Source: Gimibacter soli (GTDB taxonomy: Bacteria; Pseudomonadota; Alphaproteobacteria; Sphingomonadales; Kordiimonadaceae). Taken from it: a DNA stretch of 64,000 bases. Of the stretch, positions 29,003 to 37,838 are shown piece after piece (position 1 is the first letter of the stretch; every line of letters begins with the position of its first letter). The stretch is taken from assembly GCF_028463845.1 (NCBI RefSeq), contig NZ_CP116805.1, positions 2,480,001-2,544,000 on the forward strand, read 5' to 3'. Both the position numbers and the translations under genes were made by a program. The notes under the pieces are model-generated. The model saw only the letters and a list, made by a program, of their open reading frames with translations. It was not told where the DNA came from and did no database searches.

Positions 29003-29959
29003 ATGGATCATGAACTACAGACACTGATCAGTTGGCACCTTGCGGGGCAGAAGGTGGCCCTTGCCATCGTGGCGGAAACATGGGGTTCTGCCCCGCGCCC
29101 GGCTGGCAGCCTGATGGTGATCCGCAAGGATCAGGCCTTCGAGGGATCCGTGTCCGGTGGCTGCGTTGAAGGCGCCGTCATCGCAGAGGCAACCGAACTG
29201 ATGCATTTCGGCGGCGCCAAGCGGCTGAATTTCAGCGTCGCTGATTCCGAGGCATGGGGCGCCGGCCTCGCCTGTGGTGGCCAGATTCGCATCCTTCTCC
29301 TCGCCGTTGACCATGCGCTTTCCGAAATCCTCGGCGACACGCTGAAAAAACTGCAGGCAGGCAAGGATACGCTGCTCGAGATCGATATGAAGCGCGGCAC
29401 GATCAGCATCCCCCGCTATGTGGGTGAGGAGATCAGCGGCAGCGACATCCCCATCATCGAGGGCGACACGCTTTTCCTGCCGGTGAAATCGAAGCCGAAA
29501 CTGGTGGTCGTCGGTGCGGTTCACATCGCGCAGCATCTGGTGCAATTCGCGAACGAATCCGGATTCGCGGTCACCGTTGTGGACCCGCGCGGCGCTTTCA
29601 CCGACAGCCGCGTGTTCGGCAAGGCGGAAATCGTGCGCGACTGGCCGGACGATTATCTGAATTCGCACGAGCCCGACAGCCGCACCGCCGTTGTCACCCT
29701 GACCCACGATCCGAAGCTGGATGACGCAGCGCTCAAGGTGGCGCTCCGTAGTGACGCCTTCTATATCGGCGCACTCGGCAGCCGCAAAACCCACGGCGCG
29801 CGGATCGAACGGCTGAAGCAATATTCGTTCGACACGGCGACCCTTACCCGTATCCAGGGTCCTGTCGGGCTCAAGATCGGCGCGGTAACGCCCGCCGAGA
29901 TCGCGCTTTCCATCATGGCGGAAATCATCTGCATCATGAGAACGGGCAATGGACTTTGA
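29003..29959 (+). CDS. XdhC/CoxI-family molybdoenzyme maturation protein
   Basis: 318 residues from the ATG at 29003. N-terminal XdhC_CoxI domain: VALAIVAETWGSAPRPAGSLMVI and SVSGGCVEGAVI with the conserved Cys, GLACGGQIRIL with a second Cys. C-terminal Rossmann domain: KLVVVGAVHIAQHLVQFAN, VVDPRGAFTD, TLTHDPKLDDAAL, IGALGSRKTHGARIERL. XdhC proteins bind and sulfurate the molybdenum cofactor before insertion into xanthine-dehydrogenase-family enzymes. It overlaps the next gene by 11 bases. No oxidase structural genes are in view. Confidence 0.92.
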   Translation: MDHELQTLISWHLAGQKVALAIVAETWGSAPRPAGSLMVIRKDQAFEGSVSGGCVEGAVIAEATELMHFGGAKRLNFSVADSEAWGAGLACGGQIRILLLAVDHALSEILGDTLKKLQAGKDTLLEIDMKRGTISIPRYVGEEISGSDIPIIEGDTLFLPVKSKPKLVVVGAVHIAQHLVQFANESGFAVTVVDPRGAFTDSRVFGKAEIVRDWPDDYLNSHEPDSRTAVVTLTHDPKLDDAALKVALRSDAFYIGALGSRKTHGARIERLKQYSFDTATLTRIQGPVGLKIGAVTPAEIALSIMAEIICIMRTGNGL

Positions 29960-31532
29960 AGATCGCGCACCGGCTGATGCCATCGGCTGGCAGCTCGCGC
30001 ACTCCCTGCCCTTTCCCGGTGGCAAACTGACCAAGGGCCATCTGCTGACAGATGCCGACATTGACCGGATGGGGAATACCGCCCGCACACCTGTCGGTGT
30101 TTTCCGCTTGGGACCAGACGATTGCGGCGAGGATGACGCCGCCACAAGGATTGCAGCCACGCTTGCCGGCGCCGGCGTGCGGGCGGCAGCCCCCGTTCAT
30201 GGCAGGGTCGATCTGTTCGCGGCGGCTGACGGCCTGTTGCAGCTGCCGACGGATCAGCCCCAAGGTCTCGGTGGCTATCCCACCGCGCTTGCCACCCTCA
30301 GCCCATCAGCACCGGTAAAAGCTGGCGACAAGGTTGCAAGCCTCAAGGTCATCCCGTTCGGCCTGCCCTCACGCGACGTGAAGGCTTTGGCCGCTGCAGC
30401 GGCTGCCCTGCAAGTCGCGCCCTTCAAACCGTTCAGGGCAGCACTTCTGAATGCAGATGCGCCGGGAGGTGAGAAGCTGGTGAAAGTCACCGATGCTCGC
30501 CTTGCCGCTGCCGCAGGTGCACTTGCTGTCCATGCCGACTGCGGGTTTGACAAGGCATCGCTCGCCGATGCGCTGGCAAAAGCAAGCACCGCGTCGCCGG
30601 ATGTGATCCTGATTGCCGGCAAAGCAGCCATCACCGACGCGCGCGATATCGTGCCTGCAGCCCTTGTGGCGGCTGGTGGGGAAGTTCTGCAACTTGGCCT
30701 CGCGGTCGATCCCGGCAACCTCCTGATGCTCGGCAAGCTAGGGAACAGCCTTGTCATTGGCATGCCCGGCTGTGCCCGCAGCCCCGCCCGCAACGGGCTG
30801 GATCTGGTGCTGGAGCGGTTCGCAGCGCGCCTGCCGCTTGACCCCGCAGCCCTCAGCACCCTTGGTGCTGGCGGTCTTCTGGAGCCCGGCCGCGGACGTA
30901 TCGAGGTTACCAGCAGCAATGCTGAACCGCGCATCGCTGCCATTGTCCTTGCCGCCGGATCGGCCCGGCGCGCGGGCGGCGTCAACAAGCTGACAAGCCG
31001 GTTGAACGGTGAACCCGTGCTCGCACGCAGCATTAGAAAAATATCAGAACCAATTAAAAATAAAGACAATATCATCGTCATAACGGGCCACGATTCAGCG
31101 TCGAGCGGCGCGATTGCTGTCGCAGAGGGCGTCGTGGCAATCCACAATCCGGCACATGCGGAAGGCATGAGCACCAGCCTGAAAGCCGGCCTTGCGGCCC
31201 TGCCCGAGTGTGACTGGTTCCTTGTGGCGCTGGGTGACATGCCCTTCGTGCGGGCCGATACGATCAAGGCACTGATCAATGCCGGTGAAGACGACCCCAC
31301 AGCCGAAATCATCGCTCCCCTCTTCGCCGGGCGGCGCGGCCATCCAGTGCTATGGCGGGCCGATCTGAAAGCTGAACTGATGCAGGTTGAAGGCGACAAG
31401 GGCGGCAAGGCCGTAATGGCGGCGCACGAAGCTGGCGTGCTTGAAGTGCCGGTTGACGACCCCGGCATCCTCATCGATCTCGACACGCCCGAGCTTCTCG
31501 CCCTATTCGGTGCGGTTACAGAAGCTCCCTGA
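29949..31532 (+). CDS. Molybdopterin-binding / MobA-like nucleotidyltransferase fusion (MocA-like)
   Basis: 527 residues. Residues 1 to about 320 look like the molybdopterin-binding domain of this fusion family (AHSLPFPGGKLTKGHLLTDAD at the start, then VIGMPGCARSPARNGLDLVLE). From about 325 a MobA-like domain begins with IAAIVLAAGSARRAGGVNKL, followed by VITGHDS, LVALGDMPFVRADTI and GRRGHPVLW. Likely adds CMP or GMP to the cofactor for the enzyme served by the upstream xdhC-like gene. A short AT-rich patch at 31032-31080 stands out inside the gene. Convergent overlap of 17 bases with recX. Confidence 0.87.
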   Translation: MDFEDRAPADAIGWQLAHSLPFPGGKLTKGHLLTDADIDRMGNTARTPVGVFRLGPDDCGEDDAATRIAATLAGAGVRAAAPVHGRVDLFAAADGLLQLPTDQPQGLGGYPTALATLSPSAPVKAGDKVASLKVIPFGLPSRDVKALAAAAAALQVAPFKPFRAALLNADAPGGEKLVKVTDARLAAAAGALAVHADCGFDKASLADALAKASTASPDVILIAGKAAITDARDIVPAALVAAGGEVLQLGLAVDPGNLLMLGKLGNSLVIGMPGCARSPARNGLDLVLERFAARLPLDPAALSTLGAGGLLEPGRGRIEVTSSNAEPRIAAIVLAAGSARRAGGVNKLTSRLNGEPVLARSIRKISEPIKNKDNIIVITGHDSASSGAIAVAEGVVAIHNPAHAEGMSTSLKAGLAALPECDWFLVALGDMPFVRADTIKALINAGEDDPTAEIIAPLFAGRRGHPVLWRADLKAELMQVEGDKGGKAVMAAHEAGVLEVPVDDPGILIDLDTPELLALFGAVTEAP

Positions 31533-32082
31533 GGGCGTCTTCGTCCATATCGAGGATTTCCGTCGCGAGGCTATAGGAAAAGCCGCCGCGCATCATGGCG
31601 CCCAGTTCCTTGCGGCGACGGTCGTCGCTTTGCTCCTTGCCCGTACCAAAGGCACCGAACCGGCGGCGACGCGCCAAAGCAGCCGCCGCTCTGCGATCCA
31701 GTGAGGCACCTTCGTCGGTATCGATTGTTTCCAGCGCCCCGGCCACGCCCTCTTCGCCGATGCCCCGGTGGCGCAGGTCGGCCGCAATCGCGCGTCCGGG
31801 CTTGCCCTTGCGCAGCAGCGTGGCGGCGCGGGCGCGGGCATAGGCCGCGTCATCCACATAGCCCAGCTCCACGCAGCGGTCGGCCACGGCCTCAACCCAG
31901 CCTGCCTCCTCCGTGCTTGGCGGGGCGTCGTCCTCATGCCGTCGGCGCACCTTGCGGATCAGCACCTCTACAAGCCGGCTTCGTGTTGCCGAATAACGCC
32001 CCAGATAATGCAGCGCCGCCCGTTCCAGCCATTCCTTGGTGACTGGCCGGGCCCGGCGTGCCTTGGCGGGGTCAGAGTGCAC
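31516..32082 (-). CDS. recX: RecX-family regulator of RecA
   Basis: 188 residues from a GTG at 32082, preceded by GGAG seven bases upstream and overlapping the aminotransferase stop by 11 bases. Sequence shows the repeated three-helix RecX pattern: ALHYLGRYSATRSRLVEVLIRK, CVELGYVDDAAYARARA, GKPGRAIAADLRHRGIGEEGV, RRRKELGAMMRGGFSYSLATEIL. RecX caps or disassembles RecA filaments. recA is not adjacent; instead the gene is coupled to a class V aminotransferase gene. Confidence 0.85.
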   Translation of the reverse strand: MHSDPAKARRARPVTKEWLERAALHYLGRYSATRSRLVEVLIRKVRRRHEDDAPPSTEEAGWVEAVADRCVELGYVDDAAYARARAATLLRKGKPGRAIAADLRHRGIGEEGVAGALETIDTDEGASLDRRAAAALARRRRFGAFGTGKEQSDDRRRKELGAMMRGGFSYSLATEILDMDEDALRELL

Positions 32083-33244
32083 CGATCCGCTCCACAAAGC
32101 GGTCGATATCTTCTTCCGACAGATAATAGTGCGGCGATGCGCGAAGTGTGGTGTCGACCCCGCGTGCCTCAAGGTCGATCCGTGTATGCGCCACCGACGC
32201 CACATTCACCGCGATACCTTCTGCTTCCAGCAGCGCTTTCACTGCTGCCGGGTCATGCCCCTCCTTGCGGAAGGTCACGATGGCGCCGTAAGCGCCGGGC
32301 GGACAGGTCATGGTGACACCGGGAAGGCTGGCAAGACCCGAGCGAAGCCGGTCAGCGAGGCCAAGTGCCCGCGCCATCAGCTCAGCCGGGCCATGGTCGC
32401 GGAAATAGCCAAGCGCAGCCCCGAAACCGAGGACGGCAACCACATTGCGCTCCCATGCTTCAAAGGCGCGGGCATCATCCCTGAGGGCAAAGCGGTCGGT
32501 CGCGACCCAGGCGCTGTTGTTGGTGACAAAGGCGAGCTCAAGCCGCCGCCGCATTTCAGGCTTCACGTAAAGGAAGCCCACACCGCGCGGCCCGCGCAGG
32601 AACTTGCGCGCCGTGCCGATCATCATGTCGCAGCCGATCTCGTCCACATTCACCGGCACATGGCCTGCGGACTGGGCGGCGTCCAGCAGGAACGGCACCC
32701 CCTTGGCCCGTGCCACCTTGCCAACCGCCGCAACAGGATTCACCTGCCCGCTTGAAGACGGCACATGCACGAGGCTGATAAGCCGGGTGCGGGCATCGAC
32801 AAGGCTTTCGAGGGCAGCCACATCAAGCTCGCCGTTCGCGCCGGGCGGTGCCACGCGGATTTCGATCCCGCGCCGCTCAGCCTGATGCAAATAGGCAACA
32901 TAGTTGGCACAATATTCATTGTAGCCGGTGACGAGATTGTCGCCCGGCTCGAACGGAACACTGTAGAAAAGCCGGGTCCAAGCATCCACCGCACCGCTTG
33001 TCAAAGCATAGTCCGCTGTCTTGCCGCCAAAGAGGGCTGCAAGCGACATATAGACGCCGTCCATCTCCGCCGCCGTGCGCTCCTGCCCCACGTAGCCGCC
33101 AGTCTCTGCCTCGAGTTTCAGCTGCTTTTCCATGCGCTCGATCACCGGCCGCGGCATCAGGGCCGAACCGGCATTATCGAGGTGCAGTCGCGTGGCCGCC
33201 CCTGGTGTGTCGTTACGCAGATCGTTCAGGTTCTGTTCAGGCAT
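32072..33244 (-). CDS. Class V PLP-dependent aminotransferase (cysteine-desulfurase-like)
   Basis: 390 residues. LHLDNAGSALMPRPVIERM at the start is typical of the NifS/CsdA-like fold; PLP contacts in SLVHVPSSSGQVNPV and LLDAAQSAGHVPV, and the Schiff-base lysine in TARKFLRGPRGVGFLYV near residue 225. The C-terminal domain contains TLRASPHYY. The loop cysteine needed for desulfuration is not evident, so it is more likely an aminotransferase or lyase of the isopenicillin-epimerase-like group. Coupled to recX. Confidence 0.87.
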   Translation of the reverse strand: MPEQNLNDLRNDTPGAATRLHLDNAGSALMPRPVIERMEKQLKLEAETGGYVGQERTAAEMDGVYMSLAALFGGKTADYALTSGAVDAWTRLFYSVPFEPGDNLVTGYNEYCANYVAYLHQAERRGIEIRVAPPGANGELDVAALESLVDARTRLISLVHVPSSSGQVNPVAAVGKVARAKGVPFLLDAAQSAGHVPVNVDEIGCDMMIGTARKFLRGPRGVGFLYVKPEMRRRLELAFVTNNSAWVATDRFALRDDARAFEAWERNVVAVLGFGAALGYFRDHGPAELMARALGLADRLRSGLASLPGVTMTCPPGAYGAIVTFRKEGHDPAAVKALLEAEGIAVNVASVAHTRIDLEARGVDTTLRASPHYYLSEEDIDRFVERIGAL

Positions 33245-33548
33245 ATCAAATGTCTTCCGCTGTCATCTTTTGGCCGCAATGGCTCTCTAATCGAACTCGC
33301 AGACTACCCGGCAGGCCAGAAATCACTTGCGCCGGAGCCGCGCAGATTGTAATTCAGCCGTAACATTCGGGACAAAACTAACTGCCTGAAATGAATAAAA
33401 TGGGACCCGGGCGAATCAAGGATTTTCTTTCGGGTTTGCAAGCAAAATATCAGTTCCAGGGACGGGACCGACGGCGAATCGGAACGACCCTCGTATGTTA
33501 TTTGGTACCGGTCCGTTTGTCTGGATCTATTTGGTTGAAGCGAGCGCT
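33245..33548. other. Divergent intergenic region upstream of the ceramide operon
   Basis: About 300 bases between the minus-strand aminotransferase and the plus-strand acyl-ACP synthetase. It must contain the promoter of the spt operon. I see no clear -35/-10 pair, CtrA box or long palindrome. An in-frame ATG at 33495 lies within it but lacks a good ribosome-binding site. Confidence 0.45.
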
Positions 33549-35282
33549 ATGACTTCAGTAACGCCTACCCTTGACCCCACCCTGCCGCGTCGCTTTGCGG
33601 ACTTCGATACTCTTGTCGACGCAATGGAATATGCGGCGCAGGGTATTCGGGGCGCCAATTTTTTTGACGCACGGGGTGATCTTGTAGAGTCGGTTACCTG
33701 GACCGAAATTCGTGACCGCGCCCGTATCATCGGCCGCAAACTGACGGGCCTTGGCTTCAAGCCGGGCGACCGCATTGCGTTGATCGCCGAAACGAGCGCC
33801 AATTTCGTGGCCTTTTTCGTGGGCTGCCAGTATGCGAGCGTCCTGCCCGTGCCACTGCCCCTGCCGACCTCGTTCGGTGGCAAGGAAGGCTATGTGAGCC
33901 AGCTGCAGGGCCAGATGCAAAGCTGCGATGCCTCGGGCATCATGGCGCCGGAATTCATGAGCAGCATCATCGCCGAAGCCACCGAAGGCATGAGCCTGCG
34001 CTTCAAAGGCTCCTACGCTGACTATGCCGCCGCCGATGCAGACGCCGAGCATAACCTGCCGACCGCAGATGACCTCGCTTACCTGCAATATTCTTCCGGC
34101 AGCACGCGCTTCCCGCACGGTGTGGCGGTTACCCACCGGTCGCTCCTTGCCAACACCTTCGGCATGGGCTTCCACGGCGTGAAGCTGCAGGATACCGACC
34201 GCTGCGTTTCCTGGCTGCCTTTCTACCATGACATGGGCCTTGTCGGCACGCTCCTCACCACCCTCACCTGCCAGGTATCGGTGGACTTCATCCCGACCGA
34301 GGAATTTGCCCGCCGCCCGCTTACATGGCTGCGTGTTCTGTCGAACAACAAGGGCACCATTTCCTACAGCCCGACCTTCGGTTTCGATGTCTGCTCGCGC
34401 CGCGCTGCCATGCGCGCCAGCGCCCTTGAAGGCCTCGATCTTACCAGCTGGCGCGTGGCCGGTATCGGCGGCGACATGATCCGCCCCGACGTGATGCGTG
34501 ACTTCTTCGAGACCTTCCGGTCGATTGGCCTCAAGAAAACGATTTTCCTGCCGAGCTACGGCCTTGCCGAATGCACCTTGGGTGTGAGCTTCGGCGAAGT
34601 GGGCAAAGGGATCGAGATCGATCTCGTCGAGGAAGCCCTTCTGGGCGGCGACCGCCACCTCCTCGTCACCAACTCCAAGGACAACGACCGCAAGCGCGAA
34701 GTTGTCAACTGCGGCAAGCCGCTCCCCGAATATGAGATCGAAATCCGCGACGAAGACGACGCCGCCCTTGGCGAAGGCCATGTGGGCCGTGTGTTCGTAC
34801 GTGGCACCTCGGTCATGCGGGAATATTTCAACGATCCCGAAACCACCCGCGACGTTCTGTCGGAAGACGGCTGGCTCGACACCGGCGACATGGGCTACAT
34901 GAAGCGCGAGTGCCTCTATATCGTTGGCCGCGCCAAGGACATGATCATCGTCAACGGCCGTAACCATTGGCCGCAGGATATCGAATGGGCTGCCGAGCAG
35001 CTTCCGGGCGTGAAGGCCGGCGATATTGCCGCCATTTCGGTTCCCGGCGAGAATGCCGAAGAAGTGCCGATGATCCTTGCCCAGTGCCGCCAGTCGGACC
35101 CGGCGGACCGCGCCCGTTTCGCCGACATGCTGAAAAAGCATGTCCAGAAAACCACCGGCATCAACTGCCTGATCGAGCTTGTCGGCCCACGCGCCCTGCC
35201 GCGCACCTCTTCGGGCAAGCTCAGCCGCTCCAAGGCCCGCAACCAGTATCTGTCGGGCCGCCTGCAGGCCCTCGCGAGCTGA
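33549..35282 (+). CDS. Fatty-acyl-AMP ligase / acyl-ACP synthetase of the ceramide locus
   Basis: 577 residues from the ATG at 33549. An adenylate-forming enzyme: A3-type loop YSSGSTRFPHGVAVTH, in which the usual Gly-x-Pro-Lys reads Arg-Phe-Pro-His, SWLPFYHDMGLVG typical of acyl-AMP ligases, SYGLAECTLG, and the hinge GWLDTGDMGYM ... GRAKDMIIVNGRNHWPQDIE. This HDMGL/YGLAE pattern is the FAAL type. In the caulobacter ceramide pathway the matching gene loads a fatty acid on the dedicated ACP. The next gene starts 1 base after its stop. Confidence 0.9.
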   Translation: MTSVTPTLDPTLPRRFADFDTLVDAMEYAAQGIRGANFFDARGDLVESVTWTEIRDRARIIGRKLTGLGFKPGDRIALIAETSANFVAFFVGCQYASVLPVPLPLPTSFGGKEGYVSQLQGQMQSCDASGIMAPEFMSSIIAEATEGMSLRFKGSYADYAAADADAEHNLPTADDLAYLQYSSGSTRFPHGVAVTHRSLLANTFGMGFHGVKLQDTDRCVSWLPFYHDMGLVGTLLTTLTCQVSVDFIPTEEFARRPLTWLRVLSNNKGTISYSPTFGFDVCSRRAAMRASALEGLDLTSWRVAGIGGDMIRPDVMRDFFETFRSIGLKKTIFLPSYGLAECTLGVSFGEVGKGIEIDLVEEALLGGDRHLLVTNSKDNDRKREVVNCGKPLPEYEIEIRDEDDAALGEGHVGRVFVRGTSVMREYFNDPETTRDVLSEDGWLDTGDMGYMKRECLYIVGRAKDMIIVNGRNHWPQDIEWAAEQLPGVKAGDIAAISVPGENAEEVPMILAQCRQSDPADRARFADMLKKHVQKTTGINCLIELVGPRALPRTSSGKLSRSKARNQYLSGRLQALAS

Positions 35283-35283
35283 T

Positions 35284-36231
35284 ATGAGCGACCCCGTGGC
35301 GACGGCACCCGTCGTCGCCCTGACCGGGGCGACCGGTTTTCTCGGCGGTCATCTGATCGATAGTCTTTTGCGTGCCGGATACCGCGTGCGTGCCCTCACC
35401 CGCCGCACGCCCACCGACAACCGCACCGGGCTTGAGTGGATCAAGGGCGACCTTGACGACGAAGACGCGCTTGAAGATCTCTGCGAAGGGGCCGAGGCCG
35501 TCATCCATGCCGCTGGTCTTGTGAAAGCGCTCAGCCGCAGTGACTATTTCGACGTCAACCTGAACGGCACGCTCGCCGTACTGAAGGCGGCAGCCGACGA
35601 AGACGTGAAGCGCTTCTTCCTTGTCTCCAGCCTGTCGGCCCGCGAGCCGCGCCTGACCCATTATGGCGCCTCGAAAGCCGCAGCCGAGCTTGCCGTATCG
35701 GCGCGTCCCTGGCCGTTTCGCTGGACCATCATCCGCCCGCCTGCCATCTATGGCCCCGGCGACATGGAAATCCTGAAGCTGTTCAAGGCGACCCGGTTTG
35801 GCCTTCTGCCCAACGGCGGCTCGCGCGACAATCGCTTCTCGATGATCCACGGCGCCGACATGGCCGAGGCCATCGTTGCCATGCTGAAGGGCGGTTTTGG
35901 AGGCCAGATCGTGGAAGTGGACGACGGCCGTGACGGCGGTTACCGGATCGACGATATCGCCAGGGCGCTCGGCGACGACGAGAAAACACCCCGTGTGCTG
36001 GCCATCCCGCGCCCGCTGGTGATCTTTGCCGGCGCTATCGGCAGCCTCGTCGGACGCATCATCGGCAAGCCGCTCACGCTCAATCTGGACAAGGCCCGGC
36101 TGATCACCCACCCGGACTGGCTGGTGCGCGGCGCACGGCGCCCGTCGATCCCCGGCTGGACCCCCGTTTACGACCTGAAATCGGGCCTAAAAAACACAAT
36201 TGAATGGTATCGCCTGAACCGCTTTTTGTGA
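35284..36231 (+). CDS. cerR: NAD-dependent epimerase/dehydratase-type SDR, probable ceramide reductase
   Basis: 315 residues from the ATG at 35284. Extended-SDR features: ALTGATGFLGGHLIDSLL (GxxGxxG) near residue 11, D-rich KGDLDDEDALEDL, VIHAAGLVKALSRSDYFDVN, FLVSSLSAREP, the active-site HYGASKAAAEL (YxxxK) and IIRPPAIYGPGD. In bacterial sphingolipid synthesis the oxidised ceramide formed by N-acylation of 3-keto-sphinganine is reduced by an SDR of this type (CerR in Caulobacter). Position between the acyl-ACP synthetase and the ACP/SPT pair makes that role likely; the gene symbol is by analogy. Confidence 0.85.
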   Translation: MSDPVATAPVVALTGATGFLGGHLIDSLLRAGYRVRALTRRTPTDNRTGLEWIKGDLDDEDALEDLCEGAEAVIHAAGLVKALSRSDYFDVNLNGTLAVLKAAADEDVKRFFLVSSLSAREPRLTHYGASKAAAELAVSARPWPFRWTIIRPPAIYGPGDMEILKLFKATRFGLLPNGGSRDNRFSMIHGADMAEAIVAMLKGGFGGQIVEVDDGRDGGYRIDDIARALGDDEKTPRVLAIPRPLVIFAGAIGSLVGRIIGKPLTLNLDKARLITHPDWLVRGARRPSIPGWTPVYDLKSGLKNTIEWYRLNRFL

Positions 36232-36306
36232 TAGGTTCCGCGTCACCCTGCCAGCAGCCCGGTTTCCGGGTGCGCCGGCCCCCAACCAAGAGGCGGATTT
36301 ATTTCT

Positions 36307-36555
36307 ATGGCAAACGCCCAAACCCTCGACCGTATTTTCGAACTGGTCACCCCCTTCAACAAGAAGGGCATTGAACTTCAAGCGGACACGACTTTCGCGA
36401 CAGACCTTGATCTCGACAGCCTGACCGTGATGGATCTGGTGGCTGAAATCGAAGACGCGTTCGACATCATCCTGCCGCTCAATCTGCTGCCCGAACTCGA
36501 AACCATCGAGCAGGTGGCCGACGCCGTCGACCGCATCGTGGCCGACAACGACTGA
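36307..36555 (+). CDS. Acyl carrier protein dedicated to sphingolipid synthesis
   Basis: 82 residues, acidic, four-helix ACP. The 4'-phosphopantetheine site is Ser 38 in DLDLDSLTVMDLVAEIED. It is shorter in helix I identity to the housekeeping AcpP (no GADSLD motif) and lies 22 bases before spt, as in caulobacter-type loci where the ACP carries the acyl chain used by serine palmitoyltransferase. Confidence 0.93.
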   Translation: MANAQTLDRIFELVTPFNKKGIELQADTTFATDLDLDSLTVMDLVAEIEDAFDIILPLNLLPELETIEQVADAVDRIVADND

Positions 36556-36577
36556 GCCTTTTGCCCGAGTACCGACG

Positions 36578-37783
36578 ATGGACCTGTTTGACAAATTCGA
36601 TCCGCTGATCGCCCAGAAATCCAGCCTGCCGTTCGAGAAGGCCGACCCCTTCAAGGTAGTGATGGAAAAGGTTCTCTCCGAGACCGTTGCGATCATCGAT
36701 GGCCGCGAGACCATCCTTGCCGGCACCAACAATTACATGGGCATGACCTTCAACGAGGAAGCGATTGCTGCCGCCAAGGAAGCCCTGGACAATTACGGCA
36801 CCGGAACAACCGGCAGCCGCGTCCTTAACGGCACCTATTCGGGCCATAAAGGCCTCGAGAAAACTATCGCCGACTTCTATGGCATGGACCATTGCATGGT
36901 CTTTTCCACGGGCTATCAGGCCAACCTTGGCATGATCTCCACCCTCGCAGGTGTCGACGATTATGTCATCATCGATGCCGACAGCCATGCCTCGATCTAT
37001 GACGGCTGCGCCATGGGCAATGCCACCATCGTGCGCTTCAAGCACAATGACATCGAAAGCATGGAAAAGCGCCTGAAGCGCCTGCCGGAAGGCGTTGGCA
37101 AGCTCGTTGTCGTCGAAAGCCTTTATTCGATGCTGGGCGATGCCGCCCCGTTGAAAGAACTTCTGGAAACCGCCAAGAAATACGGCTGCACCACGCTCGT
37201 GGACGAAGCGCACTCGATGGGCTTCTGCGGCGAAAAAGGCCGCGGCCTTTGCGAGGAACTCGGCGTCGAGCATCTGGCTGATTTCATCGTCGGCACCTTC
37301 TCGAAATCGGTTGGTACCGTTGGCGGCTACTGCGTTTCGAACCATCCGAAATTCGATGTGCTGCGCCTTGTGTGCCGCCCCTATATGTTCACGGCTTCGC
37401 TGCCGCCGAGCGTGGTGGCGTCGGCCACGGCAGCCATCAAGGCGCTGGAGCGCAGCGGGAACCGCCGTGCCCACCTGTGGGAAAATGCCCGCCGCCTGCA
37501 TTCGGGTCTGAAAGCCGCCGGCTTTACGCTGGCGACCGAAACGGCAACGAGCCCGATCATCGCGGTTTGCCTGCCGGACCCCCTGATCGCCACCAAATTC
37601 TGGGAAAAGCTGCTCCTGAACGGCGTTTACGTGAACATGGCCCTGCCGCCTGCCACGCCCGCCGGTTACAACCTGATGCGGGTCAGCGTTTGTGCGCAGC
37701 ATACGACCGAACAGATCGACGAGATCACCCGCCGCTTCATCGCCACGGCAGAAGAACTGGGCCTGAACGTCAAGGCTGCCTGA
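36578..37783 (+). CDS. spt: Serine palmitoyltransferase
   Basis: 401 residues, soluble homodimeric bacterial type. Alpha-oxoamine-synthase motifs: NNYMGMTF near residue 51, TGSRVLNGTYSGH near 78, the PLP-stacking His 138 in DADSHASIYDGC, ESLYSMLGD near 180, DEAHSMG at 209-215, and the PLP lysine 243 in GTFSKSVGTVGG. The sequence follows the Sphingomonas enzyme closely by eye, closer than to KBL or BioF. It condenses L-serine with an acyl thioester to 3-keto-sphinganine, the first committed step. Ends the operon at a strong terminator. Confidence 0.95.
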   Translation: MDLFDKFDPLIAQKSSLPFEKADPFKVVMEKVLSETVAIIDGRETILAGTNNYMGMTFNEEAIAAAKEALDNYGTGTTGSRVLNGTYSGHKGLEKTIADFYGMDHCMVFSTGYQANLGMISTLAGVDDYVIIDADSHASIYDGCAMGNATIVRFKHNDIESMEKRLKRLPEGVGKLVVVESLYSMLGDAAPLKELLETAKKYGCTTLVDEAHSMGFCGEKGRGLCEELGVEHLADFIVGTFSKSVGTVGGYCVSNHPKFDVLRLVCRPYMFTASLPPSVVASATAAIKALERSGNRRAHLWENARRLHSGLKAAGFTLATETATSPIIAVCLPDPLIATKFWEKLLLNGVYVNMALPPATPAGYNLMRVSVCAQHTTEQIDEITRRFIATAEELGLNVKAA

Positions 37784-37804
37784 CCCGGCGAACATCCGAT
37801 ACAG

Positions 37805-37830
37805 AAAGGGCCGCATTGCTGCGGCCCTTT
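37805..37830 (+). terminator. Intrinsic terminator of the spt operon
   Basis: Perfect 11-bp stem AAAGGGCCGCA (37805-37815) / TGCGGCCCTTT (37820-37830), loop TTGC, followed by TTCTTT. Starts 22 bases after the spt stop. Confidence 0.92.
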
Positions 37831-37838
37831 TTCTTTGC

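Noticed and set aside
32072-33244. Assignment of the class V enzyme as cysteine desulfurase (SufS/IscS)
   Set aside because: No suf/isc neighbours and no clear catalytic loop cysteine.
36578-37783. Assignment of the alpha-oxoamine synthase as 2-amino-3-ketobutyrate ligase or BioF
   Set aside because: Adjacent dedicated ACP, SDR and acyl-ACP synthetase and closer resemblance to the Sphingomonas serine palmitoyltransferase.
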